From: an uncultured Clostridia bacterium
GTDB taxonomy: Bacteria; Bacillota_A; Clostridia; Christensenellales; CAG-138
Length of the DNA stretch: 7,862 nt
NCBI GenBank assembly: GCA_947302865.1
Contig: CAMYWS010000042.1
Coordinates: 1-7,862 of the forward strand
Direction of reading: 5' to 3'
Shown here: positions 6,364 to 7,862 of the stretch, piece after piece
How positions within the stretch are numbered: the first letter of the stretch is position 1
Layout of the letters: every line of letters starts with the position of its first letter
Notes under the pieces: generated by a model
The model's database searches: none
Told to the model about the DNA's origin: nothing
What the model saw: the letters and a program-made list of their open reading frames with translations, nothing else
Position numbers and translations under genes: made by a program

Positions 6364-7032
6364 ATGAAAGAGAAAAAGAGCAAGACCGCGAAAAAGGTCG
6401 CGGCAGGGGCGGCGGGCGTCGTGACCGCGGCGGGATTGCTCGTGAACACGGTCGTGACCGATCCCGCGACGCTCCTGAAGCCAACGGACGAATCCGCGGT
6501 CGATCCTTCGCACGTCTGCGTGGTCGACGACGTGGAGCATCGCAGGTATATTGTCGAAACCGACGAATATGAACCGTATACGCTGCGGGAACGCATCTGC
6601 CTGCGGGTCCGGTCGTGGCCGCTTCCGGTGCGCGTGCTCGTGCTGCTGCCGCTGTGGGGAATCGGGGAGGCGTTGACCGTGATGCTGTCCGCGCTGATCA
6701 AGTCGCCGGTCGGACAGTTTCTGCTGCACTATCTGTTGGAGATCGCGCTGCTTGTCGGATTGTTCGTGTTCGTCTGGAAGCTTTTGTTCCCGCACGTTCC
6801 GGTCCGCAAGCTCTTTTCGAAGAAAACGTTCCCGTGGCTGATCGTCGGCGCGCTGGTGATCGCCGCCGCTGACGCGCTTCTGGCGTATTACTGGGAACCG
6901 TGGAAGACGTGGCGCATCGTGCTGCTGATCGTTGTCGGGTTTGCCGTGCTGCTTCTGCTGTATCATCGCATTCTGGACAAGCTGCCGCTTCCGAAACCGA
7001 GGAAGAAAAGGGTCGAACTTGTTGTGGAATGA
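6364..7032 (+). CDS. membrane protein of unknown function
   Basis: I do not recognise a characterised family. The 222-residue protein has a lysine-rich start (MKEKKSKTAKK), a first hydrophobic stretch rich in Ala, Gly and Val (about 11-32), then a polar segment of some 55 residues (33-87) with acidic patches and the sequence VCVVDDVEHRRYIVETDEYE. Four helices follow, at about 90-111, 118-141, 156-177 and 182-203, and the tail is basic (KPRKKR). The acidic segment may be extracytoplasmic or a partner-binding region; this is inference. GGAGG at 6353-6357 lies 6 bases before the ATG. The gene has its own promoter and terminator, so it is monocistronic. It may belong to a conserved clostridial hypothetical family, but I cannot confirm this. 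Confidence 0.8.
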   Translation: MKEKKSKTAKKVAAGAAGVVTAAGLLVNTVVTDPATLLKPTDESAVDPSHVCVVDDVEHRRYIVETDEYEPYTLRERICLRVRSWPLPVRVLVLLPLWGIGEALTVMLSALIKSPVGQFLLHYLLEIALLVGLFVFVWKLLFPHVPVRKLFSKKTFPWLIVGALVIAAADALLAYYWEPWKTWRIVLLIVVGFAVLLLLYHRILDKLPLPKPRKKRVELVVE

Positions 7033-7040
7033 TCTCTTTC

Positions 7041-7067
7041 GGACCGCCTGTGCGCGGTCCTTTTTTT
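7041..7067 (+). terminator. strong rho-independent terminator
   Basis: GGACCGC (7041-7047) and GCGGTCC (7054-7060) form a perfect 7-bp GC-rich stem with a 6-base loop, directly followed by seven T's. It begins 8 bases after the stop codon of the membrane-protein gene. Confidence 0.93.
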
Positions 7068-7091
7068 GAGAATAAGACCGGATGGCTGTTA

Positions 7092-7120
7092 TAGACAAAG
7101 GCATATTTATGTGATAAAAT
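7092..7120 (+). promoter_or_regulatory. promoter of the secreted-protein gene
   Basis: TAGACA (7092-7097, 5 of 6 matches) and TAAAAT (7115-7120, 5 of 6) are 17 bases apart, with TGA before the -10 forming an extended element. Transcription would start near 7127, giving a leader of about 47 bases that includes the hairpin at 7134-7154. Confidence 0.75.
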
Positions 7121-7133
7121 AACAAAAGCGATC

Positions 7134-7154
7134 CGCGGAGGTAATGACCCCGCG
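7134..7154 (+). promoter_or_regulatory. hairpin in the 5' leader of the secreted-protein gene
   Basis: CGCGG (7134-7138), a bulged A, and GGT (7140-7142) pair with ACC (7147-7149) and CCGCG (7150-7154) around loop AATG. It ends 8 bases before the ribosome site AGGAG (7163-7167). It may stabilise the mRNA or tune initiation. No T-run follows, so it is not a terminator, and no known riboswitch pattern is seen. Confidence 0.45.
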
Positions 7155-7173
7155 ACCGGGAAAGGAGATATGC

Positions 7174-7862
7174 ATGAAACTATTCAGATCGATCCTGTCC
7201 GTATTCCTCGTACTGCTTCTGCTCGTCCCGACCATGCCGGCGTTTGCGGCAACGGATTCATCGGAGAACGGAAATGCGAGAGTTGTCAACAATTCCATCA
7301 TCATTGACGATGATCCGACCGGCGGCTACGAGGGTGATTACGTTGTGATCTATAACCCCGCGACATCTTCGTCAACGTCCTACAGTACCGGCACGATGAC
7401 CGGACTCATCGACACGACGATCGAAGCGAACGTCAACGCGTTCCCGATCCGGACCGCATCCGATCCGGACGAGCGGCCCTACAAGATCGACATAGACAGT
7501 CAGCTCAACGAGTTGGCGAAGTCCGAAGTACAATCGGTCGATCCCGCGCCGGAGCCGGTCAGGGCGTCCTTCAATGTCGGCGATACCAAAACATTCAGGA
7601 TCCTCGCGCAGTATTCGCCGACCGGCAGCTCCAGCGTTTCGTTTGAGTGCCTTTACGTCGGGCAGCATTGCTATATCTGGACGCCGGTCTCTTCTTCCAA
7701 CAGCACCTACCCGCTGGATGAGATCGACGCGTCCTTTGCAAAGCTTGCCGCGGACGAGTTCGACTCCAAGTTCGATCTCATGCAGTCCTCGTTCGGCAAC
7801 CACACCAACGGCTCCTCCGGCGACGGCAAGCTGCACATGCTGTATTACAACATCAACGACGG
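7174..7862 (+). CDS. secreted protein resembling M30 (hyicolysin-like) metallopeptidase N terminus, 3'-truncated
   Basis: The frame is open from the ATG at 7174 to the window end (229 full codons). Residues 1-26 form a classical Sec signal peptide: KLFR, a leucine/valine core and PAFA, with likely cleavage after AFA. It lacks a lipobox cysteine. A low-complexity Ser/Thr stretch lies near 62-72. From about 130, the segment NVGDTKTFRILAQYSP, then ECLYVGQHCYIW (157-168) and DGKLHMLYYNINDG at the edge recall the N-terminal region of M30-family zinc peptidases; the match is from memory. The HExxH site would be downstream, outside the window, so activity cannot be judged. The start is fixed by AGGAG at 7163-7167, 6 bases upstream, and by the signal peptide. 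Cys158 and Cys165 could form a disulfide. Confidence 0.75.
   Translation, partial: MKLFRSILSVFLVLLLLVPTMPAFAATDSSENGNARVVNNSIIIDDDPTGGYEGDYVVIYNPATSSSTSYSTGTMTGLIDTTIEANVNAFPIRTASDPDERPYKIDIDSQLNELAKSEVQSVDPAPEPVRASFNVGDTKTFRILAQYSPTGSSSVSFECLYVGQHCYIWTPVSSSNSTYPLDEIDASFAKLAADEFDSKFDLMQSSFGNHTNGSSGDGKLHMLYYNIND

Noticed and set aside
6247..7125. A 292-codon open frame on the - strand opposite the membrane-protein gene
   Set aside because: It has an extreme Gln/Arg/His composition, crosses the strong terminator at 7041-7067 and the promoter at 6296-6324, and lacks any recognisable domain.
7144..7173. ATG at 7144 as the start of the secreted protein
   Set aside because: Spacing from GGAGG is 2 bases, and the extension would put 10 extra polar residues before a normal signal peptide. 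The ATG at 7174 is better supported. It is kept only as part of a leader-structure finding.
7372..7836. A 154-codon open frame on the - strand near the right edge
   Set aside because: The + strand frame here runs on from a signal peptide with a good ribosome site and promoter. The - frame has no start signals or motifs.
1..7862. tRNA, rRNA, CRISPR, insertion sequence, prophage, toxin-antitoxin or riboswitch
   Set aside because: I looked for cloverleaf sequence, regular repeats, transposase or integrase motifs, and small paired genes on both strands and found none that could be supported.

Overview
The window looks like chromosomal sequence from a GC-rich member of the Clostridia (Bacillota), plausibly a gut Oscillospiraceae or Christensenellales relative. 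The grounds are strong AGGAGG-type ribosome sites, SigA-like promoters, a copper ATPase with a C-terminal HMA domain of the clostridial kind, and short intergenic gaps with hairpin terminators. There are eight protein genes, two cut by the window edges. I see no RNA genes, insertion sequences, CRISPR arrays or phage genes. The content is mostly ordinary and no clearly new multi-gene system is visible. The assignment to a lineage is inference.

Region 1 (1-2330, + strand) holds the 3' part of a Cu(I)-exporting P1B-type ATPase (copA) followed 3 bases later by a YjjG-type HAD nucleotidase. The last 69 residues of the ATPase are a CopZ-like HMA domain, and an ideal internal Shine-Dalgarno and in-frame ATG precede it. 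The gene could therefore make both a fused and a free copper chaperone.

Region 2 (2331-2541) is a gene-free convergent junction dominated by a hairpin with perfect 13-bp arms. Beyond it a DUF362 protein is encoded on the - strand (2542-3597). Its promoter contains an 8-6-8 perfect palindrome placed between the -10 and -35, and it faces a divergent promoter for a flavin reductase-family protein (3763-4326) and an MFS transporter (4366-5766). These two + genes look like one operon, closed by a strong terminator that also serves the converging gene.

Region 3 (5838-7032) is a divergent pair: a small zincin-like metallopeptidase on the - strand, whose only good promoter predicts a leaderless mRNA, and a five-helix membrane protein of unknown function on the + strand. 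Their -35 boxes are 21 bases apart.

Region 4 (7033-7862) starts with a strong terminator, then a promoter, a structured 5' leader and the first 229 codons of a secreted protein. That protein resembles the N-terminal part of M30 (hyicolysin-like) metallopeptidases, and its catalytic part would lie outside the window.
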